A stretch of 55,157 bases of DNA, taken from positions 1-55,157 of the forward strand of contig JAEEYU010000060.1 in assembly GCA_016288315.1 (NCBI GenBank). The letters run 5' to 3'. Position numbers and translations under genes: made by a program. This DNA is from Clostridiaceae bacterium (lineage in GTDB: Bacteria > Bacillota > Clostridia > Oscillospirales > Acutalibacteraceae). The notes beneath the pieces are model-generated. The model did not search any database and was not told the DNA's origin. It saw only the letters and a list, made by a program, of their open reading frames with translations. Shown here one piece after another: positions 15,503-23,371 of the stretch. The stretch's first letter is position 1. Every line of letters begins with the position of its first letter.

Positions 15503-15780
15503 AGGGAGCGTTTGGGCAGTCACTCGTAAAACAGTAATGCCTCAAAGAGCGATCTTCGCACATCTTTGCAGGTATTCCTCATCGTCATAACCCGCAAATA
15601 TGCACAAATTTCATCTCTTTGAGGTGCAAAGCAGTTTTCACGCAAAAAAAGAGCCGCAGAACAAGGAAGATTTGTGAGAGCATACTTAATGTATGGTAAG
15701 CTAATCTGACGATGTTATGTGGCTTTTGGTTTGATGTGAAAACCAATACTGGTTTATGAGTGACTGCCCTTTCGCTCCCT
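15503..15780. mobile_element. 278-bp element with 34-bp imperfect terminal inverted repeats (MITE-like)
   Basis: The left end (15503-15536, starting AGGGAGCGTTTGGGCAGTCA) and the right end (15747-15780, ending AGTGACTGCCCTTTCGCTCC then CT) are inverted repeats matching at about 29 of 34 positions. Internal complementary pairs are CCTCAAAGAG (15540-15549) with CTCTTTGAGG (15615-15624), CATCGTCA (15580-15587) with TGACGATG (15707-15714), a CATAC/GTATG hairpin (15681-15695) and a near palindrome AAACCAATACTGGTTT. No coding frame is evident. It may be a non-autonomous transposable element or a structured RNA; the right end runs into TTTTATTATTT, so it may also end transcription of the larA operon. 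No clear target duplication is visible. Confidence 0.6.
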
Positions 15781-15800
15781 TTTATTATTTGTTTTGATTT

Positions 15801-15833
15801 ATGAGATTCTTCGCCTGCGGCTCAGAATGACAG
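15801..15833 (-). repeat. Interspersed CTGTCATTCTG... repeat, copy 3
   Basis: ATGAGATTCTTCGCCTGCGG then CTCAGAATGACAG; same unit as at 11406. It lies between the inverted-repeat element and the rpmA terminator. Confidence 0.8.
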
Positions 15834-15873
15834 TTGCAGGATGTAACTGTTATACAATTAATAATAAAACCAA

Positions 15874-15901
15874 TAAAAACGGGCCTGCATTGCAAGCCCG
15901 T
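15874..15901 (-). terminator. Terminator of rplU-prp-rpmA
   Basis: On the minus strand ACGGGCTTGC-AAT-GCAGGCCCGT (10 bp, one G-T pair) is followed by TTTTATTGG, 17 bp past the rpmA stop. Confidence 0.92.
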
Positions 15902-15918
15902 CTGCTTTTGCGTTTTAA

Positions 15919-16203
15919 TTACTGTTCGACTTCGTAAACGCTGACCTTTTTGCGGTCTTTGCCCATACGCTCGAATCTGACAGTGCCGCTGACCTTTGCG
16001 TAGAGAGTGTCATCAGAGCCGATGCCGACGTTGGTGCCGGGATGGATGTGAGTGCCTCTCTGGCGGACAAGGACGTTGCCTGCGAGAACAAACTGACCGT
16101 CAGCTCTTTTTGCGCCGAGGCGTTTGGATTCGGAATCTCTGCCGTTACGGGTTGAACCCATACCTTTTTTATGAGCAAGAAGCTGAATGTTTATCTTAAG
16201 CAT
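15919..16203 (-). CDS. rpmA: Ribosomal protein bL27 with cleavable N-terminal extension
   Basis: 94 residues. The start [17 protein letters not shown] is the Firmicute-type extension that must be removed before the mature AHKKG end can reach the peptidyl-transferase centre. The usual cleavage motif is LxLQFFA; here it reads INIQLLA. The core ([32 protein letters not shown]) is standard. The start codon overlaps the prp stop (TAATG), so the protease and its substrate are translationally coupled. Confidence 0.98.
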   Translation of the reverse strand: MLKINIQLLAHKKGMGSTRNGRDSESKRLGAKRADGQFVLAGNVLVRQRGTHIHPGTNVGIGSDDTLYAKVSGTVRFERMGKDRKKVSVYEVEQ

Positions 16204-16520
16204 TACTTTACACCTCCGTAAATTACTTTAATGGTTCCGGGATATTCTTTTGCAAGCTCTTTTATGTGGAGCTTAAAGCCTCTGAGGACTGTCTGTGCGG
16301 TGTCTGAACCGTCTTTGACCGTCAGCTTTATGCTGCCGTCCGCTGAACTTGCTTCGGCATCAGCTTTGATGATTTCGGTTATTGTATTGGCCGCCATAAG
16401 AGCCGCCGATGTAACCGCGGCGCAGACAACATCTTTGCCGTAATCATCGTAATTAGCGTGGCCGCTGATTGAAAACCCCGAAATGTTTTCACCTTTGATA
16501 AAGAATAAAACCTTTATCAT
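16203..16520 (-). CDS. prp: Prp, L27-processing cysteine protease
   Basis: 105 residues of the YsxB/Prp family. The catalytic dyad is visible: His in [14 protein letters not shown] and Cys in [12 protein letters not shown]. It trims the N-terminal extension of L27, which is encoded immediately downstream. It sits between rplU (5 bp gap) and rpmA (1 bp overlap), the order typical of Firmicutes. Confidence 0.95.
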   Translation of the reverse strand: MIKVLFFIKGENISGFSISGHANYDDYGKDVVCAAVTSAALMAANTITEIIKADAEASSADGSIKLTVKDGSDTAQTVLRGFKLHIKELAKEYPGTIKVIYGGVK

Positions 16521-16525
16521 TTCAA

Positions 16526-16837
16526 TTACGCGTTGATAGCCGAGATTTCTACCTTTGTGTAGGGCTGTCTGTGACCCAGCTTGCGTTTTTCGTTCTTTTT
16601 GGGTTTGTAGGTAAATACAGTTACTTTCTTTGCCTTGCCGTTTTTGACAACCTTGGCTGTAACTGTTGCGCCCTTGACATAAGGAGCGCCGACGGAGATG
16701 CCGTCATCACTGCCGACTGCAACAACATTGCTGAATGTGTAGTCGCTGTTTTCTTCTGCGTCAAGCTTTTCGATATAGACCGTGTCGCCGGGCTCTACCT
16801 TGTATTGCTTGCCGCCGGTTTCGATAATTGCATACAT
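16526..16837 (-). CDS. rplU: Ribosomal protein bL21
   Basis: 103 residues starting [20 protein letters not shown], the universal L21 N-terminus, with the C-terminal RNA-binding tail [20 protein letters not shown]. In-frame codons upstream would add about 20 non-conserved residues; the ATG at 16837 gives the normal length. It is first in rplU-prp-rpmA, under a consensus promoter and a structured leader. Confidence 0.97.
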   Translation of the reverse strand: MYAIIETGGKQYKVEPGDTVYIEKLDAEENSDYTFSNVVAVGSDDGISVGAPYVKGATVTAKVVKNGKAKKVTVFTYKPKKNEKRKLGHRQPYTKVEISAINA

Positions 16838-16925
16838 GGTGGTTTTCTTCCTTTTTTTAAGACTCGCTATGTGAGGCACACTGCGTGTTTTCGGGCATAA
16901 CAAGCCCGCCCCTGATAAGCGGCGT
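16838..16925 (-). ncRNA. Candidate L21 leader RNA
   Basis: The roughly 90-nt untranslated leader of rplU holds at least one clear hairpin (CGGGC-TTGTTAT-GCCCG, 16892-16908) and a smaller TGTG/CACA pairing (16870-16880). Autogenous leader RNAs before rplU are known in low-GC Gram-positive bacteria. A match to that specific family was not tested, so this is a positional call. Confidence 0.45.
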
Positions 16926-16930
16926 AAAGA

Positions 16931-16959
16931 ATTATAGCACAGCAGTCAAGCCGTGTCAA
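16931..16959 (-). promoter_or_regulatory. Consensus sigma-A promoter of rplU
   Basis: The minus strand reads TTGACA, 17-base spacer, TATAAT: a perfect match, as expected for a ribosomal protein operon. Confidence 0.93.
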
Positions 16960-16982
16960 ACATTTTTTTATTATATATTAAA

Positions 16983-17834
16983 TTATTTTATATTATTTTG
17001 ATTTTTTGCCGCCGTTACGGTGTTTTTCATAAGCATTGTTATTGTCATGGGACCTACGCCGCCGGGAACGGGGGTGATTTTGGAGCAGTGCGGGGCGACG
17101 TTTTCGAAATCGACATCGCCGCAGAGCTTGCCTTCGCCGTTGCGGTTGATGCCAACGTCAATTACGACGGCGCCCTCTTTGACCATATCCGCCGTGACGA
17201 TATTACGCTTGCCTACGGTGCAAACAAGGATATCCGCCTGTTTTGTTATTGAGGGCAGATCCTTTGTTTTTGAGTGGCAGACGGTGACGGTTGCGTTGCG
17301 CTCCATAAGCATAATGCCCATCGGCTTGCCGACTATGTCGCTGCGCCCGATAACGACGGCGCGTTTGCCTTCAATCTCAACGCCTGCTACGTCGAGCATA
17401 CGGATGACGCCCGCCGGCGTGCAGGGAACAAGCTCTGCCCTGCCGAGCGAGAGTTTGCCGACATTGACGGGGTGGAAGCAGTCAACATCCTTTTCGGGTG
17501 AGATTGATTCAATAACCGCAAGCTTGTTTATGTGCTTGGGAACGGGAAGCTGGCAGAGAATGCCGTTTACCGAGCTGTCATTGTTGAGTTTTTCAATCAG
17601 AGCGAGGAGCTCTTCGGTAGTTGTCTCTTCGGGAAGAGCATATTCAAGAGATTTTATTCCGACGGTTTCGCACGCCTTTTTTTTGTTGTTTACATACACC
17701 CTCGATGCGGGGTCATTGCCCACGATTATTACTGCGAGGCAGGGCTCGATGCCCTTTTCTCTGATTGCCCCGACCTCCTGCCTTATCTCATTGAAGGTCA
17801 GCTCCTGTATTTCTTTGCCTTTTATTAATTCCAT
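16983..17834 (-). CDS. folD: Bifunctional methylenetetrahydrofolate dehydrogenase/cyclohydrolase
   Basis: 283 residues. It interconverts 5,10-methylene-THF, methenyl-THF and 10-formyl-THF with NADP. The conserved blocks are YVNNKKKACE with the catalytic Lys, GILCQLPVPKHIN, DVDCFHPVNVGKL, VVIGRSDIVGKPM for the dinucleotide, and PVPGGVGPMTITML near the C-terminus. It starts 4 bp after lgt and is the last gene of the lon-to-folD run. Confidence 0.97.
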   Translation of the reverse strand: MELIKGKEIQELTFNEIRQEVGAIREKGIEPCLAVIIVGNDPASRVYVNNKKKACETVGIKSLEYALPEETTTEELLALIEKLNNDSSVNGILCQLPVPKHINKLAVIESISPEKDVDCFHPVNVGKLSLGRAELVPCTPAGVIRMLDVAGVEIEGKRAVVIGRSDIVGKPMGIMLMERNATVTVCHSKTKDLPSITKQADILVCTVGKRNIVTADMVKEGAVVIDVGINRNGEGKLCGDVDFENVAPHCSKITPVPGGVGPMTITMLMKNTVTAAKNQNNIK

Positions 17835-17838
17835 CGGT

Positions 17839-18861
17839 TTATACCTCTTTGTGATTGTTTTCGTTTACGGACGGCTGTTCTGCCGGCTGTTCCGCCGCCG
17901 CAGGTTCCGTCTGCTGCGCCTGTGCGGCCTTCTGCTTTTTAAGCTCCTCCTCGAGGAAGAAATCAATGCCGTCAATCGGTTTGGGATGCTTTGTGTATTT
18001 AACCGTAAGAACGATTAAAAGAACAAGGCAGATTAAAGCGAGCACGGCTGACAGAAGCTGTGAGACGCGGATATTTGTGTTTGCAATATAGAGACTGTCT
18101 GTGCGAAGGCCCTCAACAACGGCTCTCTCCGCGCCATACCACACACCGTAGCACAGAGCGAGCTGACCGCTGAATTTGCGCGCCTTCTGGCAGATTATAA
18201 ACAGAACTATGAAGCCGAGTATGCACCAGATTGATTCATAAAGAAATGTGGGATGAACGTAACCGGTGGGGTTTATTTCCATCCCCCTTGCCGCCAGCTG
18301 CGCCTGATTTGCGAGAAGATAGTTCTGCACCTTTTCGCTCGTCATTCCCCAGGGCATATTTGTATTGACGCCGAATGCCTCCTGGTTGGTGAAGTTGCCC
18401 CATCTGCCTATGCCCTGAGCGAGGAGGAAGCTCATCGCTATAAGGTCGAGCAGGTTGAAGAAATTCATTTTGCGCACCTTGCAGACTATTACGGCTGCGG
18501 CTACTCCGCCGATGAGACCGCCGTAAATTGCAAGACCGCCGTTCCAGATTCTTATTATTTCACCGGGGTTTTTGCCGTAGTAGCTCCACTCGGAGAAAAC
18601 GTAGTAAAGGCGTGCGCCGATTATGCCGGCGACGGTGCCGTAGATGAGAACGTCAATCATTTTGTCAATACTCATCTTCCAGACATACGCCTTGCGCCCG
18701 CCGAAAAGCACGGCGAGGGCGAAGCCGAAGGCGATAATTGCGCCATACCAGTGAATTGTAATTTCATGCCCGAAAATGCTGAACTGCGCAAGCACGGAGG
18801 CGACATTGAAACTGACGGGGTGGCTGAACCCCTTGAAAATAACTGTTGTGTAATCAGACAT
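17839..18861 (-). CDS. lgt: Prolipoprotein diacylglyceryl transferase
   Basis: 340-residue multi-pass membrane enzyme that transfers diacylglyceryl from phosphatidylglycerol to the lipobox Cys of prolipoproteins. It has the Lgt signature GIGRWGNFTNQEAFG, the early IHWYGAIIAFGFALA segment, and HPTFLYESIWC. About seven hydrophobic segments are visible. The C-terminus carries an extra hydrophilic tail of about 50 residues rich in Gln, Ala, Glu and Pro. It is packed 1 bp after the M16 peptidase gene. The lipoprotein at 1220-1714 would be a substrate. Confidence 0.96.
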   Translation of the reverse strand: MSDYTTVIFKGFSHPVSFNVASVLAQFSIFGHEITIHWYGAIIAFGFALAVLFGGRKAYVWKMSIDKMIDVLIYGTVAGIIGARLYYVFSEWSYYGKNPGEIIRIWNGGLAIYGGLIGGVAAAVIVCKVRKMNFFNLLDLIAMSFLLAQGIGRWGNFTNQEAFGVNTNMPWGMTSEKVQNYLLANQAQLAARGMEINPTGYVHPTFLYESIWCILGFIVLFIICQKARKFSGQLALCYGVWYGAERAVVEGLRTDSLYIANTNIRVSQLLSAVLALICLVLLIVLTVKYTKHPKPIDGIDFFLEEELKKQKAAQAQQTEPAAAEQPAEQPSVNENNHKEV

Positions 18862-18862
18862 A

Positions 18863-20143
18863 TTACTGCTCCTGCGGAAGAGGATTGATGACTGAGAGAG
18901 CGCTGTAGGAGTTTTTGAGCTTGCGCAGTCTTCTGTTTGCTCTTTCTATTGTCAGGTTGCGGAAGGCGTCGAGCTCCGCAAACGGTTTGTAGCCGTCAAA
19001 ATAGAGACCCATAAGGTGGTTTGAAATGCCTTCGATGCTGTTATACATCTTGACCATACTGCCGTAAAGCTTGCGCTTTGTTCTCTCAAAAGCGGCGGGG
19101 TCGAGACCTGTTTTAACCGCCTCGGCAACCGCTTTGCGGATAATCTCCGCCGTCTTTTCGGGGTCGGGGCTGGTGCCGCCTACCATACAGCAGGCGTAGC
19201 CGAATCCGAAGAAGAATTCGTTGTAAAAGCCCATATCGATAAGCTTTTGAGAGAGGAGCTCGTTGAAGAGCGGTGATGTTTTGCCGAAGAGTGTTTCAAG
19301 CATAACCTGGGAAGCAAGCTCATCGGCGAGGGAGACTTCGGGAGTTTTTCTGTCTTCTTTATAGCCGAGGAGGAACTGCTTTTGCGCTACGGAAAGATTC
19401 TCTTCAACAAGGGTTCTGACGGGCTTGGGGGATTCATATACGAACCTGCGTTCGATTTTGCCGCCTTTTGATTTTTCAAGGTGTTTGTCAGCTACGGCGA
19501 GAACCGATTCGCAGTCAACATTGCCGCAGACGCACAGCACCATATTGTTGAGGTTGTAGAAATCACGGTAGAGGTCATAGAGAAGGTCGGCGTTGATTTT
19601 TGCAATCGACTCCTGTGTGCCTGCTATATCTATGCTCACGGGATGCTCGTAATAGAGAGCGGAGAGAAGATTGAACATAACCTCCCAGTCGGCGAGGTCT
19701 TTATACATTCTGATTTCCTGACCGATTATGCCCTGCTCTTTTTCGACTGTTTCCTGAGTGAAATAGGGTTTCTGGACGAAGTCGAGCAGGATGCCGAGAG
19801 ATTCTTCAAAATTCTCTTTGCAGGAGAAGAGATAAGCGGTGCGGTCAAAGCTTGTGTAGGCGTTTGCCGACGCACCGGTTTTTGAAAACTGCTCGAAAGC
19901 GTCGAGTTCTTCGCCCTCAAAGAGCTTGTGCTCGAGAAAATGGGCTGTGCCTTCGGGAATCGTTTCAAAAGTGCCGTCGGCTTTTTTGACGCTTGTGTCT
20001 ATTGAACCGTATTTTGTTGCGAAAATCGCATAGGTGGTTGTATATCCGCTTTTGGGCATAATGAAAATGTTGAGCCCCGTGGGGTGCTTTGCGTGAAAGA
20101 CGCTCTCGCCCAAAAGGTCGTTTCTGAACTCTTTAAGCTTCAT
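18863..20143 (-). CDS. M16-family zinc peptidase (YmfH-like), catalytic partner
   Basis: About 426 residues of the pitrilysin/insulinase family. The zinc motif HFLEHKLFE (inverted HxxEH) is near residue 65, with further Glu residues about 75 positions on. The neighbouring M16 protein lacks this motif, so the two probably act as a catalytic/non-catalytic pair, like YmfH and YmfF of Bacillus. The ATG at 20143 lies 9 bases after AGGAGG; a GTG at 20152 abuts the SD and is less likely. It overlaps the partner gene by 11 bp. The substrate is unknown. Confidence 0.88.
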   Translation of the reverse strand: MKLKEFRNDLLGESVFHAKHPTGLNIFIMPKSGYTTTYAIFATKYGSIDTSVKKADGTFETIPEGTAHFLEHKLFEGEELDAFEQFSKTGASANAYTSFDRTAYLFSCKENFEESLGILLDFVQKPYFTQETVEKEQGIIGQEIRMYKDLADWEVMFNLLSALYYEHPVSIDIAGTQESIAKINADLLYDLYRDFYNLNNMVLCVCGNVDCESVLAVADKHLEKSKGGKIERRFVYESPKPVRTLVEENLSVAQKQFLLGYKEDRKTPEVSLADELASQVMLETLFGKTSPLFNELLSQKLIDMGFYNEFFFGFGYACCMVGGTSPDPEKTAEIIRKAVAEAVKTGLDPAAFERTKRKLYGSMVKMYNSIEGISNHLMGLYFDGYKPFAELDAFRNLTIERANRRLRKLKNSYSALSVINPLPQEQ

Positions 20144-21410
20144 TGTTTTCACCCTCCTGAGCGCTTATCATATATACCGTTTCAAGCTTTACGTGCTTTG
20201 CGGCGGCGCAGATTTCTTTTTTGGTAACCTTTTCAATCATTGCAATTCTCTCTTCGGGAGTGTAGATCTTTTCATCGGTAATCTGAGAGGAATACCAGAG
20301 GGCGATGATACCGGGGCTGTCCGTACTCAGCCAGCGTTCGCGCATACCCATAAAGGATGCCTTGATATCATCATCGGTGAAATCACCGTCGCACACAGCT
20401 TTGAGCTGTGCGAGAATTTCATCGGTTGCCTTTTTTTCGTTTTCGGTGTCAATACCGCAGTCAACCAAAAGAATGCCCTTGGGAGAGACTATTCTTGACC
20501 AGCAGTAATAGCAGAGACTGAGTTTTTCGCGCACGTTCATAAACAACTTGGAATAGACGTTGCCGCCGAAAATATCGTTCATGACAACATAGGGGGCGAA
20601 GGAGTCCTCCTTGCTCTTTTTGCCTGTGCGGAAGCCGAGAACGAGCTTGCCCTGGTTGACGGGGAACTTCTCTTCAACACGGCGGAATCTGCCCGCTCTT
20701 GTGCGGAATTCTGTTGTGATGGCAGCCGGCTGCCTGTCGATTTTTGAAAAGCCCTTTTTGAATATTCTTTCAACCTTTTTGCCGTCGTCGCTGCTGACGC
20801 AGGTAATCATAACGGTTGCGGTTTTAAGAAGATTCTGCCATGCCTCATATAAATCCTCGGGAGTGAGCGCTTCAATCTCTTCTTTTGTGCCGTATGGTTT
20901 TTTGCCGAAAAGCTCGTTGCGGCACATAATTTCCACGAGTTTTGTTTTGGCGTAGCTGCGTTTGTCGTTGATTTCTTCTTCGATGTCCTGAAGGAGAAAA
21001 CGTTTTTCTTCATCGACAACATCTGCCCTGAAGGCGCCTTTTTTGACGTCGGGGTTGAAAAGCATTCCGCAAAGCAGTTCTGCGCTTTCCGCAGTTATTT
21101 TTTCTCCCTCTCCGAGGGCGAAGCGGTCGTCAATGCAGGAAATTGAAAAGTCAAGCTGCTGCGCCTCGCCTAATTTGGTGAAGCCCACCGCAAGAGACGC
21201 TCCGTAAAGCTCGTCAAGCTTCTGATTGAGGCGGACAAAATCGGGATATTTTTTGCTGGAATGCTTGAGGACTCTTACAAGCAGAGCGTTTGCGCTGAGA
21301 TTTCCGGTCATCGGCACAGCCATTGTAACGGAGATAAGCGCTGATTTGAACCTGTCGGTCTGCACGGTGCAGAGTCTGACGCCGTCGGCTATTGTTGTGA
21401 CTTTTGCCAT
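20133..21410 (-). CDS. M16-family peptidase-like protein (YmfF-like), lacking the zinc motif
   Basis: 425 residues with the two-lobed M16 fold pattern: VKHSSKKYPDFVRLNQKLDELYGA in place of the catalytic helix, then KLVLGFRTGKKS, a typical C-lobe entry. HxxEH is absent where expected, so it is probably the inactive partner of the gene that follows. It starts 27 bp after lysA. The two genes overlap, so their products are likely made in equal amounts. Confidence 0.85.
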   Translation of the reverse strand: MAKVTTIADGVRLCTVQTDRFKSALISVTMAVPMTGNLSANALLVRVLKHSSKKYPDFVRLNQKLDELYGASLAVGFTKLGEAQQLDFSISCIDDRFALGEGEKITAESAELLCGMLFNPDVKKGAFRADVVDEEKRFLLQDIEEEINDKRSYAKTKLVEIMCRNELFGKKPYGTKEEIEALTPEDLYEAWQNLLKTATVMITCVSSDDGKKVERIFKKGFSKIDRQPAAITTEFRTRAGRFRRVEEKFPVNQGKLVLGFRTGKKSKEDSFAPYVVMNDIFGGNVYSKLFMNVREKLSLCYYCWSRIVSPKGILLVDCGIDTENEKKATDEILAQLKAVCDGDFTDDDIKASFMGMRERWLSTDSPGIIALWYSSQITDEKIYTPEERIAMIEKVTKKEICAAAKHVKLETVYMISAQEGENNEA

Positions 21411-21437
21411 AAAGGTATTCCCCTTCTCTTGTTTATG

Positions 21438-22736
21438 TTAAATATCGTTTTCGGTTAAGTCTTTATATGATTCTCTTCTGATGATAAGGCGCGCGTTGCC
21501 GTCACGCACCATTACGGCTGCGGGTCTGGGAATTCTGTTATAGTTTGACGCCATTGAATAATTGTAGGCGCCTGTTGAGAGCACTGCGAGAATATCGCCC
21601 GCCTCAACCTGCTGAACGGGGGTGTTCTCCTGAATAAGGTCGCCGCTCTCGCAGCATTTGCCCGCTATTGTTGCGGTTAAATCTCTTTTCTCGTTTGCCT
21701 TGTTTGCGCAGACAACCTCGTAATCCGCCTGATAGAGGATATATCTCGGATTGTCGCCCATTCCGCCGTCAACGGAGACGTAGGTGCGCACACCCGGAAT
21801 TGTTTTGACGCTGCCGACGGTGTAAAGAGTGAGCCCCGTGCTGCCTACTATTGACCTGCCCGGCTCAATGAGGATGAACGGCACCTTTACGCCGAGCTCG
21901 GCGCAGCAGCTTTTGACGGTTGCGGCGACGCTCTTCATATATTCGGGGTAGGCAACCGGTTTGTCGCTTTCGAGGTATTTGATGCCGAAGCCGCCGCCGA
22001 GGTCGAGCTCATCAAGTTCAAAGCCCGTTTCTTTTTTGATATCGGCGTAAAAGCGGAGCATAACCTTTGCCGCGAGTTCAAAAGGATTGAGTTCGAAAAT
22101 CTGCGAACCTATGTGGCAGTGAAGACCGGCGAGATTGATATTCTTATAAGAAACCGCCTTCCTGACCGCATGCATTGCCTCGCCTGTTTCGAGAGCGAAG
22201 CCGAATTTTGAATCTATCTGACCGGTTCTTATAAAGTTGTGGGTGTGGGCGTCGATGCCGGGTTTTATTCTCATAAGAATATTTGCCGTTACGCCCTTTT
22301 CGCCCGCAATTTTGTTGAGAAGCTCAAGCTCGGTTAAATTGTCAACTATTATTCTGCCTACGCCTGCTTCGAGCGCTTCGGTAATCTCTGCAGGTGTTTT
22401 GTTGTTGCCGTGAAAATAAATCTTACCGGCGGGGAATCCTGCCGACAGCGCCGTCCAGAGCTCGCCGCCCGAAACGACATCAAGACCGAGCCCTTCTTCG
22501 TTGCAGATGCGGCACATTTCTTTGCAGCAAAACGCCTTGCTGGCGTAAAGCACAAGGCCGTTGCCGCCGTAATTGTCATCAATGGATTTTTTGTAGTCGC
22601 GGGCATTCTGCCTTATCTGTTCTTCATCAAAAGCATAAAGAGGCGTGCCGAACTGTGCGGCGAGCTCTGTTGTGTCACAGCCGCCGAGAGTAAGGTGCCC
22701 TTTTTCATTTACCGAAATACAATCTGAAACAAACAT
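21438..22736 (-). CDS. lysA: Diaminopimelate decarboxylase
   Basis: 432 residues. It is a PLP enzyme of the alanine-racemase-fold group III that converts meso-DAP to lysine. The PLP Lys lies in LVLYASKAFCC, and GLHCHIGSQIFE, DLGGGFGIKY, LIEPGRSIVG and CESGDLI are conserved in order. The presence of a DAP-specifying murE in the same window agrees with DAP-based peptidoglycan. It is placed between engB and the M16 pair. Confidence 0.97.
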   Translation of the reverse strand: MFVSDCISVNEKGHLTLGGCDTTELAAQFGTPLYAFDEEQIRQNARDYKKSIDDNYGGNGLVLYASKAFCCKEMCRICNEEGLGLDVVSGGELWTALSAGFPAGKIYFHGNNKTPAEITEALEAGVGRIIVDNLTELELLNKIAGEKGVTANILMRIKPGIDAHTHNFIRTGQIDSKFGFALETGEAMHAVRKAVSYKNINLAGLHCHIGSQIFELNPFELAAKVMLRFYADIKKETGFELDELDLGGGFGIKYLESDKPVAYPEYMKSVAATVKSCCAELGVKVPFILIEPGRSIVGSTGLTLYTVGSVKTIPGVRTYVSVDGGMGDNPRYILYQADYEVVCANKANEKRDLTATIAGKCCESGDLIQENTPVQQVEAGDILAVLSTGAYNYSMASNYNRIPRPAAVMVRDGNARLIIRRESYKDLTENDI

Positions 22737-22786
22737 TGTATCTCTCCTCTCATTTAATTATCCCGCTCTTTCTATACACACATTTA

Positions 22787-23365
22787 TTAAACGGAAGCTT
22801 CAATTATCCGTTTCAGACTGTCAACGCCCTCTCCCGTAACCGATGAAAACTCCGTTTTTTCGATGTCGGAGTAATCCGCAAGTTCGGTTTTAAGATTCTC
22901 GCGGCGTGAATTGAGTTCTCCCTTGTTGAGCTTGTCGCATTTTGTAAGCGCTATTGTGAATTTAAAGCCGCTGTCGCGAAGGAAGGCGAGCATTGTCATA
23001 TCATCCGCAGTGGGCGGATGGCGCATATCAATAAGGACTATGACGAGAGCTATGCTGCGCCCCGAGGCGAAATAGCCCTCCATAAGCTCCGCCCAGCGTT
23101 TTTTCTCGCTTTCGTTTCGCTTTGCGTAGCCGTAGCCGGGAAGGTCGACGAAGCTGACGCCGTCGCCTTTATAAAAGTTGATTGTTACGGTCTTGCCCGG
23201 CACGGAGCTGACTCTGGCGAGGTTTTTGCGGTTGAAGAGCTTGTTTATCAGCGAGGATTTGCCGACGTTTGAGCGCCCCGCAAAAACTATTTCGGGAAGA
23301 GTCGAGGGCTTTAACTGCCCCGACGTGCCGTAGGAGGCCGTGTATTCTATATTGTTGAATTTCAT
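22787..23365 (-). CDS. engB: Ribosome-biogenesis GTPase EngB/YsxC
   Basis: A 192-residue GTPase of the TrmE-Era-EngA-YihA-Septin group needed for late 50S assembly. G1 is GRSNVGKSSLINKL, G3 is VDLPGYGYAK, G4 is TKCDK, and the switch I region (TVTINFY) is present. It starts 6 bp after lon with a weak ribosome binding site, so translation is probably coupled. The lon-engB order is conserved in Firmicutes. Confidence 0.97.
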   Translation of the reverse strand: MKFNNIEYTASYGTSGQLKPSTLPEIVFAGRSNVGKSSLINKLFNRKNLARVSSVPGKTVTINFYKGDGVSFVDLPGYGYAKRNESEKKRWAELMEGYFASGRSIALVIVLIDMRHPPTADDMTMLAFLRDSGFKFTIALTKCDKLNKGELNSRRENLKTELADYSDIEKTEFSSVTGEGVDSLKRIIEASV

Positions 23366-23371
23366 AGCAGT

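Noticed and set aside
17020..18018. 332-residue plus-strand frame over folD and lgt
   Set aside because: Fully antisense to two well-conserved genes and low in complexity (Ser/Pro/Thr-rich).
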